Positions 1-9,301 of a stretch of DNA of 64,000 nucleotides are shown here, piece after piece. The position numbers were made by a program, and so were the translations under genes. Within the stretch, counting starts at the first letter, position 1. Every line of letters begins with the position of its first letter. This DNA comes from Enterobacter sp. R4-368 (GTDB lineage Bacteria; Pseudomonadota; Gammaproteobacteria; Enterobacterales; Enterobacteriaceae), in assembly GCF_000410515.1 (NCBI RefSeq), contig NC_021500.1:4526001-4590000 (forward strand), in the 5' to 3' direction. The notes below the pieces were generated by a model. The model was not told the origin of the DNA and ran no database searches. It worked only from the letters and a program-made list of their open reading frames with translations.

Positions 1-297
1 GAAAAACTCGACGGTTTGTATGAATGTATTCTCTGCGCCTGCTGCTCGACATCTTGCCCGTCGTTCTGGTGGAACCCGGACAAATTTATCGGCCCGGCCG
101 GTCTGCTGGCGGCGTACCGTTTCCTGATCGACAGCCGCGATACGGAAACCGATAACCGTCTGGAAGGGTTAAGCGATGCTTTCAGTGTATTCCGCTGCCA
201 CAGCATTATGAACTGCGTCAGTGTATGCCCGAAAGGGCTGAACCCGACGCGCGCCATCGGCCATATTAAGTCGATGTTGTTGCAACGAAGCGCATAA
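1..297 (+). CDS. sdhB: Succinate dehydrogenase iron-sulfur subunit, 3' end only
   Basis: The last 98 codons of the iron-sulfur subunit of succinate dehydrogenase (complex II), which passes electrons from the flavoprotein SdhA to quinone at the inner membrane. The reading frame is open from base 1, so the N-terminal 2Fe-2S domain lies outside the window. The visible part carries the cysteine motifs CILCACC and CVSVCPKG that bind the 4Fe-4S and 3Fe-4S clusters, and it matches the C-terminus of E. coli SdhB almost residue for residue. It is the last gene of sdhCDAB and is followed by sucABCD on the same strand, as in E. coli. Confidence 0.97.
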   Translation, partial: EKLDGLYECILCACCSTSCPSFWWNPDKFIGPAGLLAAYRFLIDSRDTETDNRLEGLSDAFSVFRCHSIMNCVSVCPKGLNPTRAIGHIKSMLLQRSA

Positions 298-305
298 ATG
301 TCAGT

Positions 306-336
306 GCCGGATGGCGCTGACGCGTATCCGGCCTAC
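306..336. repeat. REP element
   Basis: An imperfect palindrome just after the sdhB stop codon. It starts GCCGGATGGCG and ends ATCCGGCCTAC, which fits the enterobacterial REP (repetitive extragenic palindrome) consensus. A second hairpin (arms CCCGGC and GCCGGG, 359-364 and 377-382) follows it. Such elements usually stabilise the upstream part of an operon mRNA; that role is inferred here. Confidence 0.7.
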
Positions 337-394
337 ATTAATAGTGATGTTTTTTTTGCCCGGCAGCGTTAGCGCCGCCGGGTAACAAGGAAGC

Positions 395-568
395 AGGAAA
401 CCTTTAAAAACCGCCACAGTAGACATAATCGAGATGTCTGGTGCGAGACAAGGCGGCAACTGAGCGCATCCCTGGGAGCATAGTCAACTATGTGACCAGA
501 GTAAGCAAAGGTAGCCAACGCAGTCGCAGCCCGGACAGCGAAGATTAGGCAGTTTTTAAAGGTTCCTT
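395..568. repeat. ERIC-like element in the sdhB-sucA gap
   Basis: The core (about 440-530) resembles the enterobacterial repetitive intergenic consensus: a CCTGGGAGCATAGT arm, a short loop, an ACTATGTGACCAGAG arm, then a GTAGCCAACGCAG stretch. The whole segment is bracketed by a near-perfect inverted repeat (AGGAAACCTTTAAAAAC at 395-411 and its complement at 552-568). No gene is seen in the 376-base gap 298-673. The bases after 568, leading to sucA, resemble the E. coli sucA leader. Confidence 0.6.
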
Positions 569-673
569 CGCGGGCCACCAAGAGCCCGCAAGTGAACCCT
601 GGGACGTGCGCTAACGGGTGTACGTCGTAGTTATCCACGGCGAAGTAAGCATAACAATGCTTAAGGGATCACG

Positions 674-3481
674 ATGCAGAACGGCGCAATGAAAGCCTGG
701 CTGGACTCTTCTTACCTCTCTGGGTCGAACCAGAGCTGGATAGAACAGCTCTATGAAGACTTCTTAACCGATCCTGACTCGGTAGATGCAAACTGGCGTT
801 CTATGTTCCAGCAGTTACCGGGCACCGGAGTCAAACCGGATCAGTTCCACTCCAAGACGCGTGATTATTTCCGTCAGCTGGCGAAAGATGCTTCACGTTA
901 CTCTTCCTCTATTTCCGACCCCGACACCAATGTGAAGCAGGTTAAAGTCCTGCAACTTATCAACGCATACCGTTTTCGTGGTCATCAACATGCGAACCTC
1001 GATCCGCTGGGATTGTGGCAGCAAGAGAGGGTTCCCGATCTCGATCCGGCTTATCACGATCTGACGGAAGCCGATTTCCAGAACAGCTTTAACGTGGGGT
1101 CTTTTGCGATTGGCAAAGACACCATGCCGCTGGGCGAATTGATTAACGCACTGAAAGAGACCTATTGCGGTTCGATCGGTGCGGAATATATGCATATCAC
1201 CAGCACCGAAGAGAAGCGCTGGATCCAGCAACGCATCGAATCCGCAGCCGGTAAATCCAGCTTCAGCAGCGAAGAGAAAAAACGCTTCCTGACTGAACTG
1301 ACGGCCGCAGAAGGTCTTGAACGTTATCTGGGCGCGAAATTCCCCGGTGCGAAGCGCTTCTCGCTGGAAGGCGGCGATGCGCTGGTGCCGATGCTCAAAG
1401 AGATGATCCGTCATGCGGGCAAGAGCGGTACCCGTGAAGTGGTGCTGGGTATGGCGCACCGCGGACGTCTGAACGTACTGGTTAACGTGCTGGGTAAACA
1501 GCCGCAGGATCTGTTTGACGAATTCGCCGGTAAACATAAAGAACACCTCGGCACCGGCGACGTGAAATACCACATGGGCTTCTCGTCCGATGTGGAAACG
1601 GAAGGCGGCCTGGTACACCTGGCGCTGGCGTTTAACCCGTCACACCTCGAGATTGTCAGCCCGGTGGTTATCGGTTCCGTTCGTGCGCGTCTTGACCGCC
1701 TTGACGAACCGAGCAGCAATAAAGTGCTGCCAATCACCATTCACGGCGACGCCGCCGTTGCGGGCCAGGGCGTGGTGCAGGAAACCCTGAACATGTCGAA
1801 AGCACGCGGCTACGAAGTGGGTGGCACGGTGCGTATCGTCATTAACAACCAGGTGGGCTTCACCACCTCGAACCCGCTGGATGCGCGCTCTACGCCATAC
1901 TGTACCGACATCGGTAAGATGGTGCAGGCGCCGATTTTCCACGTTAATGCGGACGATCCGGAAGCCGTGGCGTTCGTCACTCGCCTGGCGCTCGACTTCC
2001 GTAATACTTTCAAACGCGATGTCTTTATCGACCTGGTGTGTTACCGCCGTCACGGCCACAACGAAGCCGACGAGCCGAGCGCAACCCAGCCGCTGATGTA
2101 CCAGAAAATCAAAAAACACCCGACGCCGCGCAAAATCTACGCCGATCGCCTGGAGCAGGAAAAAACCATTACGCTGGAAGATGCCACCGAAATGGTAAAC
2201 CTGTACCGCGATGCGCTGGATGCGGGTGAGTGTGTGGTCGCCGAATGGCGTCCGATGAATATGCACTCCTTTACCTGGTCGCCGTACCTCAACCACGAGT
2301 GGGATGAGAGCTACCCGAACAAGGTGGAAATGAAGCGCTTGCAGGAGCTGGCAAAACGCATCAGTACGGTGCCGGAAGCCATCGAAATGCAGTCCCGCGT
2401 GGCGAAGATTTACGCTGACCGCCAGTTGATGGCGAGCGGCGAGAAGTTGTTCGACTGGGGCGGCGCAGAAACACTGGCGTATGCCACGCTGGTGGATGAA
2501 GGGATTCCGGTACGTTTGTCCGGTGAAGACTCCGGTCGCGGCACCTTCTTCCATCGCCATGCGGTGATCCACAACCAGGCGAACGGTTCTACCTATACGC
2601 CACTGAGCCATGTACACAATTCGCAGGGGGCGTTCCGCGTGTGGGACTCCGTGCTCTCCGAAGAAGCGGTACTGGCGTTTGAATATGGGTATGCCACGGC
2701 AGAGCCGCGCACGCTGACCATCTGGGAAGCGCAGTTCGGCGATTTCGCCAACGGCGCGCAAGTGGTTATCGACCAGTTCATCAGCTCCGGCGAGCAGAAA
2801 TGGGGCCGTATGTGTGGCCTGGTGATGCTGCTGCCGCACGGTTATGAAGGCCAGGGCCCGGAGCACTCCTCCGCGCGTCTGGAGCGTTATCTGCAACTGT
2901 GCGCTGAGCAAAATATGCAGGTCTGCGTGCCGTCTACCCCGGCGCAGGTTTACCACATGCTGCGTCGCCAGGCGCTGCGCGGTATGCGTCGTCCGCTGGT
3001 GGTGATGTCGCCGAAGTCGCTGCTGCGTCATCCGCAGGCGATTTCCACGCTGGATGAGTTGGCGAACGGCACCTTTATGCCGGCGATTGGCGAAGTGGAT
3101 GATCTTGATCCGCAAGGCGTTAAGCGCGTGATCCTTTGCTCTGGTAAGGTCTATTATGATCTGCTGGAACAGCGTCGTAAAAACGACCAGAAAGATGTCG
3201 CGATTGTGCGTATCGAACAGCTTTACCCGTTCCCGCACCAGTCGGTGCAGGAAGCGCTGAAACCTTACGCTCACGTACATGATTTTGTCTGGTGCCAGGA
3301 AGAGCCGCTTAACCAGGGCGCCTGGTACTGCAGCCAGCATCATTTCCGTGATGTGATTCCGTTTGGGGCCGCTCTGCGTTATGCAGGTCGCCCGGCCTCC
3401 GCCTCTCCGGCGGTGGGATACCTGTCCGTTCACCAGAAACAGCAACAAGATCTGGTAAATGACGCGCTGAACGTCGATTAA
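674..3481 (+). CDS. sucA: 2-oxoglutarate dehydrogenase E1 component
   Basis: The thiamine-diphosphate-dependent E1 of the 2-oxoglutarate dehydrogenase complex. It decarboxylates 2-oxoglutarate and succinylates the lipoyl group of SucB. It has 935 residues (E. coli 933) and near-identity throughout. Visible landmarks are the GMAHRGRLNVL block, the TPP/Mg segment GDAAVAGQGVVQETLN with a later INNQVG, and the C-terminal transketolase-like region. The ATG lies after AAGGGATCACG. sucB follows after 14 bases, and sucAB plus sucCD form the usual TCA-cycle transcript running on from sdhCDAB. Confidence 0.99.
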   Translation: MQNGAMKAWLDSSYLSGSNQSWIEQLYEDFLTDPDSVDANWRSMFQQLPGTGVKPDQFHSKTRDYFRQLAKDASRYSSSISDPDTNVKQVKVLQLINAYRFRGHQHANLDPLGLWQQERVPDLDPAYHDLTEADFQNSFNVGSFAIGKDTMPLGELINALKETYCGSIGAEYMHITSTEEKRWIQQRIESAAGKSSFSSEEKKRFLTELTAAEGLERYLGAKFPGAKRFSLEGGDALVPMLKEMIRHAGKSGTREVVLGMAHRGRLNVLVNVLGKQPQDLFDEFAGKHKEHLGTGDVKYHMGFSSDVETEGGLVHLALAFNPSHLEIVSPVVIGSVRARLDRLDEPSSNKVLPITIHGDAAVAGQGVVQETLNMSKARGYEVGGTVRIVINNQVGFTTSNPLDARSTPYCTDIGKMVQAPIFHVNADDPEAVAFVTRLALDFRNTFKRDVFIDLVCYRRHGHNEADEPSATQPLMYQKIKKHPTPRKIYADRLEQEKTITLEDATEMVNLYRDALDAGECVVAEWRPMNMHSFTWSPYLNHEWDESYPNKVEMKRLQELAKRISTVPEAIEMQSRVAKIYADRQLMASGEKLFDWGGAETLAYATLVDEGIPVRLSGEDSGRGTFFHRHAVIHNQANGSTYTPLSHVHNSQGAFRVWDSVLSEEAVLAFEYGYATAEPRTLTIWEAQFGDFANGAQVVIDQFISSGEQKWGRMCGLVMLLPHGYEGQGPEHSSARLERYLQLCAEQNMQVCVPSTPAQVYHMLRRQALRGMRRPLVVMSPKSLLRHPQAISTLDELANGTFMPAIGEVDDLDPQGVKRVILCSGKVYYDLLEQRRKNDQKDVAIVRIEQLYPFPHQSVQEALKPYAHVHDFVWCQEEPLNQGAWYCSQHHFRDVIPFGAALRYAGRPASASPAVGYLSVHQKQQQDLVNDALNVD

Positions 3482-3495
3482 TTAAAGGATAAATA

Positions 3496-4716
3496 ATGAG
3501 TAGCGTAGATATTCTTGTTCCCGATCTGCCCGAGTCCGTTGCTGACGCGACCGTTGCGACCTGGCACAAAAAACCAGGCGATAGCGTACGACGCGACGAA
3601 GTGTTGGTCGAAATCGAAACTGACAAAGTGGTACTGGAAGTACCGGCGTCGGCAGACGGTATTCTGGACGCGGTGCTGGAAGATGAAGGCACCACTGTGA
3701 CCTCCCGCCAGATCCTGGGCCGCCTGAAAGAGGGCAACAGCTCTGGTAAAGAGAGCAGTGCCAAATCTGAAGAGAAAGAGTCCACACCGGCACAGCGCCA
3801 GCAGGCCTCGCTGGAAGAGCAAAACAATGATGCACTGAGCCCGGCGATCCGTCGCCTGCTGGCTGAGCACAACCTCGAAGCCAGCGCTATCAAAGGCACG
3901 GGCGTTGGCGGTCGTATTACACGCGAAGATGTTGAGAAACATCTGGCGAAAGCACCGGCGAAAGAGGAAAAACCAGCTGCTGCTCCGGCGAGCGCCCCGG
4001 TGGCACCGCTGGCTGGCCGCACCGAAAAACGTGTGCCGATGACCCGTCTGCGCAAACGCGTTGCCGAGCGTCTGCTGGAAGCGAAAAACTCTACCGCCAT
4101 GCTGACGACGTTCAACGAAGTCAACATGAAGCCGATTATGGATCTGCGTAAGCAGTACGGTGACGCGTTTGAAAAACGTCACGGTATCCGCCTGGGCTTT
4201 ATGTCTTTCTACGTGAAAGCAGTGGTTGAAGCGCTGAAACGCTACCCGGAAGTGAACGCGTCCATCGATGGCGATGACGTGGTTTACCACAACTATTTCG
4301 ATGTCAGTATGGCGGTTTCCACGCCGCGTGGTCTGGTAACACCGGTGCTGCGCGATGTCGATACGCTGGGCATGGCGGATATCGAGAAGAAAATCAAAGA
4401 GCTGGCAGTGAAAGGCCGTGACGGCAAACTGACCGTTGACGATCTGACTGGCGGTAACTTCACCATCACCAACGGTGGGGTGTTCGGTTCGCTGATGTCT
4501 ACACCGATCATCAACCCGCCGCAGAGTGCGATTCTGGGCATGCACGCCATTAAAGATCGCCCGATGGCGGTTGATGGCAAGGTTGAGATCCTGCCGATGA
4601 TGTACCTGGCGCTCTCTTACGATCACCGTCTGATTGACGGTCGCGAATCCGTTGGTTTCCTGGTAGCCATCAAAGAGCTGCTGGAAGATCCGACTCGCTT
4701 GCTGCTGGACGTCTAG
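3496..4716 (+). CDS. sucB: 2-oxoglutarate dehydrogenase E2, dihydrolipoyl succinyltransferase
   Basis: The core acyltransferase of the 2-oxoglutarate dehydrogenase complex. It moves the succinyl group from lipoamide to CoA. It has 406 residues. The N-terminal lipoyl domain carries the lipoylated Lys44 in ETDKV. A flexible Ala/Glu/Lys linker leads to the peripheral-subunit-binding domain (about 113-150, [11 protein letters not shown]), then a second Ala/Pro linker, then the catalytic domain with the active-site DHRLIDGRE near the C-terminus. The start is preceded by an AAAGGA ribosome binding site. Confidence 0.99.
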   Translation: MSSVDILVPDLPESVADATVATWHKKPGDSVRRDEVLVEIETDKVVLEVPASADGILDAVLEDEGTTVTSRQILGRLKEGNSSGKESSAKSEEKESTPAQRQQASLEEQNNDALSPAIRRLLAEHNLEASAIKGTGVGGRITREDVEKHLAKAPAKEEKPAAAPASAPVAPLAGRTEKRVPMTRLRKRVAERLLEAKNSTAMLTTFNEVNMKPIMDLRKQYGDAFEKRHGIRLGFMSFYVKAVVEALKRYPEVNASIDGDDVVYHNYFDVSMAVSTPRGLVTPVLRDVDTLGMADIEKKIKELAVKGRDGKLTVDDLTGGNFTITNGGVFGSLMSTPIINPPQSAILGMHAIKDRPMAVDGKVEILPMMYLALSYDHRLIDGRESVGFLVAIKELLEDPTRLLLDV

Positions 4717-4724
4717 TGTCCTTA

Positions 4725-4748
4725 GCCCGGCGACGTCCGTTGCCGGGC
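4725..4748 (+). repeat. Stem-loop between sucB and sucC
   Basis: A 7-bp perfect stem (GCCCGGC / GCCGGGC) with a 10-base loop, followed at about 4772-4795 by a REP-like stretch (GTAGGCCGTCATCCGGCGTG). There is no U tract, so it is more likely an mRNA-stabilising or processing element between sucAB and sucCD than a terminator. Confidence 0.5.
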
Positions 4749-4819
4749 CACTATAACGAACACCTGCTTTGTAGGCCGTCATCCGGCGTGACAAATTAAA
4801 TGAAGGATGGATAGAACAC

Positions 4820-5986
4820 ATGAACTTACACGAGTATCAGGCGAAACAACTGTTTGCCCGGTCAGGTCTGCCGACTCCGGTTGGTTACGCCTGTACTACC
4901 CCGCGTGAAGCCGAAGAAGCGGCATCCAAAATCGGTGCAGGCCCTTGGGTGGTTAAATGCCAGGTCCATGCCGGCGGCCGTGGTAAAGCGGGCGGCGTAA
5001 AAGTCGTCAACAGCAAAGAAGATATTCGCGCCTTCGCGGAAAACTGGCTGGGCAAACGCCTGGTGACCTACCAAACAGACGCGAACGGCCAGCCGGTAAA
5101 CCAGATTCTGGTTGAAGCGGCAACCGATATCGACAAAGAGCTGTATCTGGGCGCGGTGGTTGACCGTAGCTCTCGCCGTGTCGTGTTCATGGCGTCCACT
5201 GAAGGTGGCGTGGAAATCGAGAAAGTGGCGGAAGAGACCCCGCATTTGATCCACAAAACCACCATCGACCCGCTGACCGGCCCGATGCCGTATCAGGGGC
5301 GTGACCTGGCGTTCAAACTGGGTCTGGAAGGCAAGCAGGTTCAGCAATTCACCAAGATTTTCATGGGTCTGGCGACCATTTTCCTTGAGCGCGATCTGGC
5401 GCTGATTGAAATCAACCCGCTGGTGATCACCAAACAGGGCGATCTGATCTGCCTCGACGGCAAACTGGGTGCTGACGGCAACGCTCTGTTCCGCCAGCCG
5501 GAACTGCGCGAAATGCGCGACCAGTCGCAGGAAGATCCGCGCGAAGCGCAGGCGGCGCACTGGGAACTGAACTATGTTGCACTGGATGGCAACATCGGCT
5601 GTATGGTCAACGGCGCAGGTCTGGCGATGGGCACCATGGACATCGTGAAACTGCACGGTGGCGAACCGGCGAACTTCCTGGATGTGGGCGGCGGCGCGAC
5701 CAAAGAGCGCGTGACCGAAGCGTTCAAAATTATCCTTTCCGATGAGAACGTGAAAGCGGTACTGGTTAACATCTTCGGTGGTATCGTGCGTTGCGACCTG
5801 ATCGCTGACGGTATCATCGGCGCGGTAGAAGAAGTAGGTGTTAACGTACCGGTGGTTGTGCGTCTGGAAGGTAACAATGCTGAACTGGGCGCGAAACGCC
5901 TGGCGGACAGCGGCCTGAATATTATTGCAGCGAAAAGTCTGACGGATGCAGCACAGCAGGTTGTTGCCGCAGTGGAGGGGAAATAA
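4820..5986 (+). CDS. sucC: Succinyl-CoA synthetase beta subunit
   Basis: The nucleotide-binding subunit of succinyl-CoA synthetase, which with SucD converts succinyl-CoA, ADP and phosphate to succinate, CoA and ATP. It has 388 residues, the same as E. coli. An N-terminal ATP-grasp domain starts [12 protein letters not shown] and contains the glycine-rich [10 protein letters not shown] loop. The C-terminal CoA-ligase domain contains [13 protein letters not shown]. The stop codon overlaps the sucD start by one base (TAATG), which indicates translational coupling. Confidence 0.99.
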   Translation: MNLHEYQAKQLFARSGLPTPVGYACTTPREAEEAASKIGAGPWVVKCQVHAGGRGKAGGVKVVNSKEDIRAFAENWLGKRLVTYQTDANGQPVNQILVEAATDIDKELYLGAVVDRSSRRVVFMASTEGGVEIEKVAEETPHLIHKTTIDPLTGPMPYQGRDLAFKLGLEGKQVQQFTKIFMGLATIFLERDLALIEINPLVITKQGDLICLDGKLGADGNALFRQPELREMRDQSQEDPREAQAAHWELNYVALDGNIGCMVNGAGLAMGTMDIVKLHGGEPANFLDVGGGATKERVTEAFKIILSDENVKAVLVNIFGGIVRCDLIADGIIGAVEEVGVNVPVVVRLEGNNAELGAKRLADSGLNIIAAKSLTDAAQQVVAAVEGK

Positions 5987-6855
5987 TGTCTGTTTTGATT
6001 GATAAGAACACCAAAGTTATCTGCCAGGGCTTCACCGGAAGCCAGGGGACTTTCCACTCCGAGCAGGCAATTGCCTATGGCACCCAGATGGTTGGCGGCG
6101 TTACGCCAGGCAAAGGCGGCACCACGCACCTTGGCCTGCCGGTGTTTAACACCGTGCGCGAAGCGGTTGAAGCAACTGGCGCGACGGCTACCGTGATCTA
6201 TGTTCCGGCACCGTTCTGCAAAGACTCGATCCTCGAAGCCATCGATGCGGGCATTAAACTGATTATCACCATTACTGAAGGTATTCCGACGCTGGATATG
6301 CTGACGGTGAAAGTGAAGCTGGACGAAGCTGGCGTGCGCATGATTGGCCCGAACTGCCCGGGTGTTATCACCCCAGGCGAGTGCAAAATCGGTATCATGC
6401 CTGGCCATATTCATAAGCCTGGTAAAGTCGGTATTGTTTCCCGTTCCGGTACGCTGACCTATGAAGCGGTTAAACAGACCACAGATTACGGTTTCGGCCA
6501 GTCCACCTGTGTGGGCATCGGCGGTGACCCGATCCCGGGTTCAAACTTTATCGATATCCTGAAACTGTTCCAGGAAGATCCGCAGACCGAAGCGATTGTA
6601 ATGATCGGTGAGATCGGCGGCAGCGCGGAAGAAGAAGCTGCGGCGTATATTAAAGATCACGTGACTAAACCGGTTGTGGGTTATATCGCTGGTGTGACCG
6701 CGCCGAAAGGCAAACGTATGGGCCACGCAGGCGCCATCATTGCCGGTGGTAAAGGCACCGCAGACGAGAAATTCGCTGCTCTGGAAGCGGCGGGTGTGAA
6801 AACCGTACGTAGCCTGGCCGATATCGGCGAAGCGCTGAAATCTGTTATCAAATAA
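5986..6855 (+). CDS. sucD: Succinyl-CoA synthetase alpha subunit
   Basis: The CoA-binding and phosphorylated subunit of succinyl-CoA synthetase. It has 289 residues, the E. coli length. The N-terminal Rossmann domain has the CoA-binding [10 protein letters not shown]. The phosphohistidine is His247 (counting the initiator Met) in [15 protein letters not shown]. Last gene of the sdh-suc transcript; its 3' end runs into an RNA hairpin region resembling sdhX. Confidence 0.99.
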   Translation: MSVLIDKNTKVICQGFTGSQGTFHSEQAIAYGTQMVGGVTPGKGGTTHLGLPVFNTVREAVEATGATATVIYVPAPFCKDSILEAIDAGIKLIITITEGIPTLDMLTVKVKLDEAGVRMIGPNCPGVITPGECKIGIMPGHIHKPGKVGIVSRSGTLTYEAVKQTTDYGFGQSTCVGIGGDPIPGSNFIDILKLFQEDPQTEAIVMIGEIGGSAEEEAAAYIKDHVTKPVVGYIAGVTAPKGKRMGHAGAIIAGGKGTADEKFAALEAAGVKTVRSLADIGEALKSVIK

Positions 6856-6930
6856 AACCTCATTGCTCCTCCATGTAGGGGAGCAAGTATCCTTTCGACA
6901 TGGTTGGCCGCTCCCGTAGCGGCCTTTTTT
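6856..6930 (+). ncRNA. sdhX: 3' UTR small RNA resembling SdhX (RybD)
   Basis: The 75 bases after sucD hold a hairpin (TTGCTCC / GGGGAGCAA) and then a strong terminator. In E. coli the same place yields SdhX, a small RNA cut from the sdh-suc 3' UTR that represses other central-carbon genes. The position and terminator are seen; processing and function are inferred. The 5' end is uncertain and may lie within sucD. Confidence 0.6.
6906..6930 (+). terminator. Terminator of the sdh-suc operon
   Basis: A perfect 7-bp stem (GGCCGCT / AGCGGCC), loop CCCGT, then six Ts. It ends at the stop codon of the convergent HxlR gene. Confidence 0.93.
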
Positions 6931-7366
6931 ATGGCTGCAGTTTACGTACCTGCGTATTTGCCGCACTAAGGATACGCCCGTCTGCCGCCTGCGGTTGCAT
7001 CGGCGGAATGACTTCGCCGCTTTGGCTATCAATCAACACGGAATGCGGCTCGTTCGGTGCAAAAAGATGCTGTTCGCCCCACTGGCGTAGCGCCACGACC
7101 ACCGGAAACAGCGACTCGCCTTTTTTGGTCAGCACATACTCCTGATACGTCGTGCCGTCTGACGCTGGCTGCGTGGTGAAAATACCCGCTTCCACCAGTT
7201 TGCGTAGCCTGTCGGTAAGAATATTGCGCGCCACGCCAAGACCTCGCTGAAAATCGCCAAAACGTCGCGCACCATCAAAAGCGTCACGCACGATAAGGAG
7301 TGCCCAGCGATCGCCAATCAAATCGACAGAACGCGCGACGGGGCAAGGTTGAGTATTCAGTGGCAT
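6929..7366 (-). CDS. HxlR-family transcriptional regulator
   Basis: A 145-residue winged-helix regulator. The N-terminal CPVARSVDLIGDRWALLIVRD segment, the helix-turn-helix region DFQRGLGVARNILTDRLRKLVEAGI and the YVLTKKG wing are typical of the HxlR (MarR-like) family. Cys8 is at the place of the redox- or electrophile-sensing cysteine of HxlR members such as HypR and YodB. It is divergent from an MFS transporter, with a good inverted repeat between them, so it probably represses itself and the transporter until an inducer is sensed. The inducer cannot be named from sequence. Confidence 0.9.
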   Translation of the reverse strand: MPLNTQPCPVARSVDLIGDRWALLIVRDAFDGARRFGDFQRGLGVARNILTDRLRKLVEAGIFTTQPASDGTTYQEYVLTKKGESLFPVVVALRQWGEQHLFAPNEPHSVLIDSQSGEVIPPMQPQAADGRILSAANTQVRKLQP

Positions 7367-7389
7367 GGTGAATCTCCGGTTAGTATTCT

Positions 7390-7443
7390 GGTTGCATTTT
7401 AAAACTGGTTTATCTACCCTTCAACTAGTTTCGTTTTGCAACC
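7390..7443. promoter_or_regulatory. Inverted-repeat operator between HxlR gene and MFS gene
   Basis: Two 19-base arms in inverted orientation. The left arm (7390-7408) begins GGTTGCA and has AAACTGG; the right arm (7425-7443), read on the other strand, begins GGTTGCA and has AAACTAG. The arms differ only in the middle and at one end base, with 16 bases between them. The position in the divergent gap suggests the binding site of the HxlR dimer. Confidence 0.6.
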
Positions 7444-7454
7444 GGGATGGAAGT

Positions 7455-8651
7455 ATGAATAAAAACGCACAGGCAACGCCGCGCAGTGTCATCGCCCTGT
7501 TTGCCGTGGCCAGCGGTTTATGTGTGGCGAATGTCTATTACGCGCAGCCGTTGCTGGATGCACTGGCACAGAGCTTTGCGATCAGCCAGGCGGCTGTCGG
7601 CGGCGTGGTGACGGCAACGCAAGTGGGATCGGCGCTGGCCTTACTGCTGTTGGTGCCATTAGGCGATCTTGTTGAGCGACGTCGGTTATTGTTAGTGCAG
7701 TTGCTGGTGCTGGTGGGTGCGCTCGCCGCTGTCGCGCTGGCACAATCGGCAGCGGTGTTGCTTGCCGGCATGTTGGCAACAGGGTTGCTGGGCACGGCAA
7801 TGACACAAGGATTGATTGCCAGCGCAGCCAGCATTGCTAATGAACAGGAACGGGGCAGGGTAGTGGGTGCGGCGCAAGGCGGCGTTTTTATCGGTCTGCT
7901 GTTAGCGCGAGTTTTTGCCGGTATTATCAGCGATTTAGCGGGCTGGCGCGCGGTTTATGGCGTCTCGGCATCGCTGATGCTGGTGTTATTGCTGCTGCTC
8001 TGGCGGCGGTTACCTGTTATGCGCAGCGCGATGATTTCTGTCAGTTGGTTACGTTTGATGGCCTCAATGCTGGGTCTGTTACGCACGGATCGCGTATTGC
8101 AAATCCGTGGTGTGCTGGCGTTGTTGATGTTTGCCGCTTTTAATATTTTCTGGAGCGCAATGGTGCTGCCGTTAAGTACCGCACCGTTTGGTTTCTCCCA
8201 TACGGTAATTGGCTTGTTTGCCCTGGCGGGCGTTGCGGGCGCGCTGGTAGCGGCAAAAGCCGGGCGCGAAGCAGATCGCGGCAATGCGCAGCGCACGAGT
8301 TTACTGGCGCTCCTCTTGTTGCTGCTGGCCTGGTGGCCGCTGTCACAGTTACAACACTCTCTGGCGTTATTTATCCTCGGTATTGTTTTGCTCGATCTTG
8401 GCGGCCAGGCGCTGCATGTCACCAATCAGAGCCTGATTTTGCGTACCCACGCCTCGCAACACGGCAGACTGGTGGCGTTGTATATGCTGTTTTACGCTCT
8501 CGGCAGCGGACTGGGTGCCATGGCAACGACGGCGATTTATGCTGTTTTCGGCTGGCAGGGGGTTTGCTTGCTTGGCGCAGCAGTGACGTTGCTGGCGCTT
8601 ATCGTCTGGGGGGCAACCCGGCGCTGGATGCTTGTCAGTAATAACCTGTAA
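7455..8651 (+). CDS. MFS transporter, probable drug or metabolite exporter
   Basis: A 398-residue inner-membrane protein of the major facilitator superfamily with about 12 hydrophobic segments. The loop LVPLGDLVERRRLL between helices 2 and 3 is the usual MFS motif A. I chose the ATG at 7455 because the protein then starts MNKNAQATPRSVIALF, as normal for the family. An earlier in-frame ATG at 7365 would overlap the HxlR start and run through the operator. The divergent HxlR regulator suggests an inducible efflux function. The substrate is unknown. Confidence 0.85.
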   Translation: MNKNAQATPRSVIALFAVASGLCVANVYYAQPLLDALAQSFAISQAAVGGVVTATQVGSALALLLLVPLGDLVERRRLLLVQLLVLVGALAAVALAQSAAVLLAGMLATGLLGTAMTQGLIASAASIANEQERGRVVGAAQGGVFIGLLLARVFAGIISDLAGWRAVYGVSASLMLVLLLLLWRRLPVMRSAMISVSWLRLMASMLGLLRTDRVLQIRGVLALLMFAAFNIFWSAMVLPLSTAPFGFSHTVIGLFALAGVAGALVAAKAGREADRGNAQRTSLLALLLLLLAWWPLSQLQHSLALFILGIVLLDLGGQALHVTNQSLILRTHASQHGRLVALYMLFYALGSGLGAMATTAIYAVFGWQGVCLLGAAVTLLALIVWGATRRWMLVSNNL

Positions 8652-9301
8652 AATAAAAGGGTATTAATGTCCCAGGAAATATAACGAATAATCACTGCGC
8701 GGTGTTAAGTATGATAATCGCGAAAGTGAAATAATTGTAAAATAAACAAGATAATCATCCGCTCTAATTTTACGCCCCCTTTAAGTTGCCGCAGTTGTCT
8801 CATTTTTTACATGAATGATAAACGTTAAATAAAGTCGCCATTATTTATCTTTACCCGCCGATTGATAACCATGAATGGCGTTAAAATGAACATGTTGTTA
8901 ACAATGTTTTTACTGTGATTCTACACCGGATACAAAATTAACAATGCTGAATAAAATTGATTTAAATCAATATTTAAAAGCTTGGAAAAGATGCTGAAAA
9001 TCGTTAAATTGTCGCCGATCAAATTGGTGCAAAAGTGGTAAATTCGCTATAAATTGATCACTGTCGAAAAACGTAAAACTAACTCAATAAAAACCTTTTT
9101 ATTGTAAGGGATTTGCGGAGTAATATATTCGAGAGATCAATTCGAGTTTTTTATTAACCTGGTTGTAACTTTTTTCATTCATTGTCACGCTTTATGTGAC
9201 GTGAATAAAACAGTGCAGCAATTTTGTATTGGGGCATGCGTGTGAACCTTCGCTAACGGGGTTTACTCTCGGAGTCTTCATGCGATGAGCAAGGAGTCAT
9301 A
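8652..9301 (+). promoter_or_regulatory. cydA upstream region, no gene
   Basis: 650 bases, AT-rich compared with its neighbours, with no convincing coding sequence. It contains FNR-type sites (8957-8970, 9009-9022), several GTTAAC/TTAACAA stretches that could be ArcA sites (8891-8905, 8937-8943), and a GTCAC / GTGAC hairpin at about 9184-9200. The end resembles the E. coli cydA leader, with AAGGAGTCATA just before the start codon. E. coli cydAB is controlled by ArcA, FNR and H-NS from a region of similar size. Confidence 0.7.
8957..8970. promoter_or_regulatory. FNR-type site upstream of cydA
   Basis: TTGATTTAAATCAA is a perfect match to the FNR consensus TTGAT-N4-ATCAA. A second, weaker match (TTGTCGCCGATCAA) lies at 9009-9022, 52 bases further on. 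Two FNR sites are known at the E. coli cydA promoter. Confidence 0.75.

Noticed and set aside
369..638. 89-codon minus-strand frame between sdhB and sucA
   Set aside because: It lies over the ERIC-like element and the sucA leader, with no ribosome binding site.
1640..3448. 602-codon open frame on the minus strand inside sucA
   Set aside because: It is antisense to a clearly real gene, has no ribosome binding site or recognisable domain, and its His/Arg/Gln-rich composition is what the reverse of a codon-biased gene gives.
3478..4821. 447-codon minus-strand frame inside sucB
   Set aside because: Same reasons as in sucA; sucB is certain on the plus strand.
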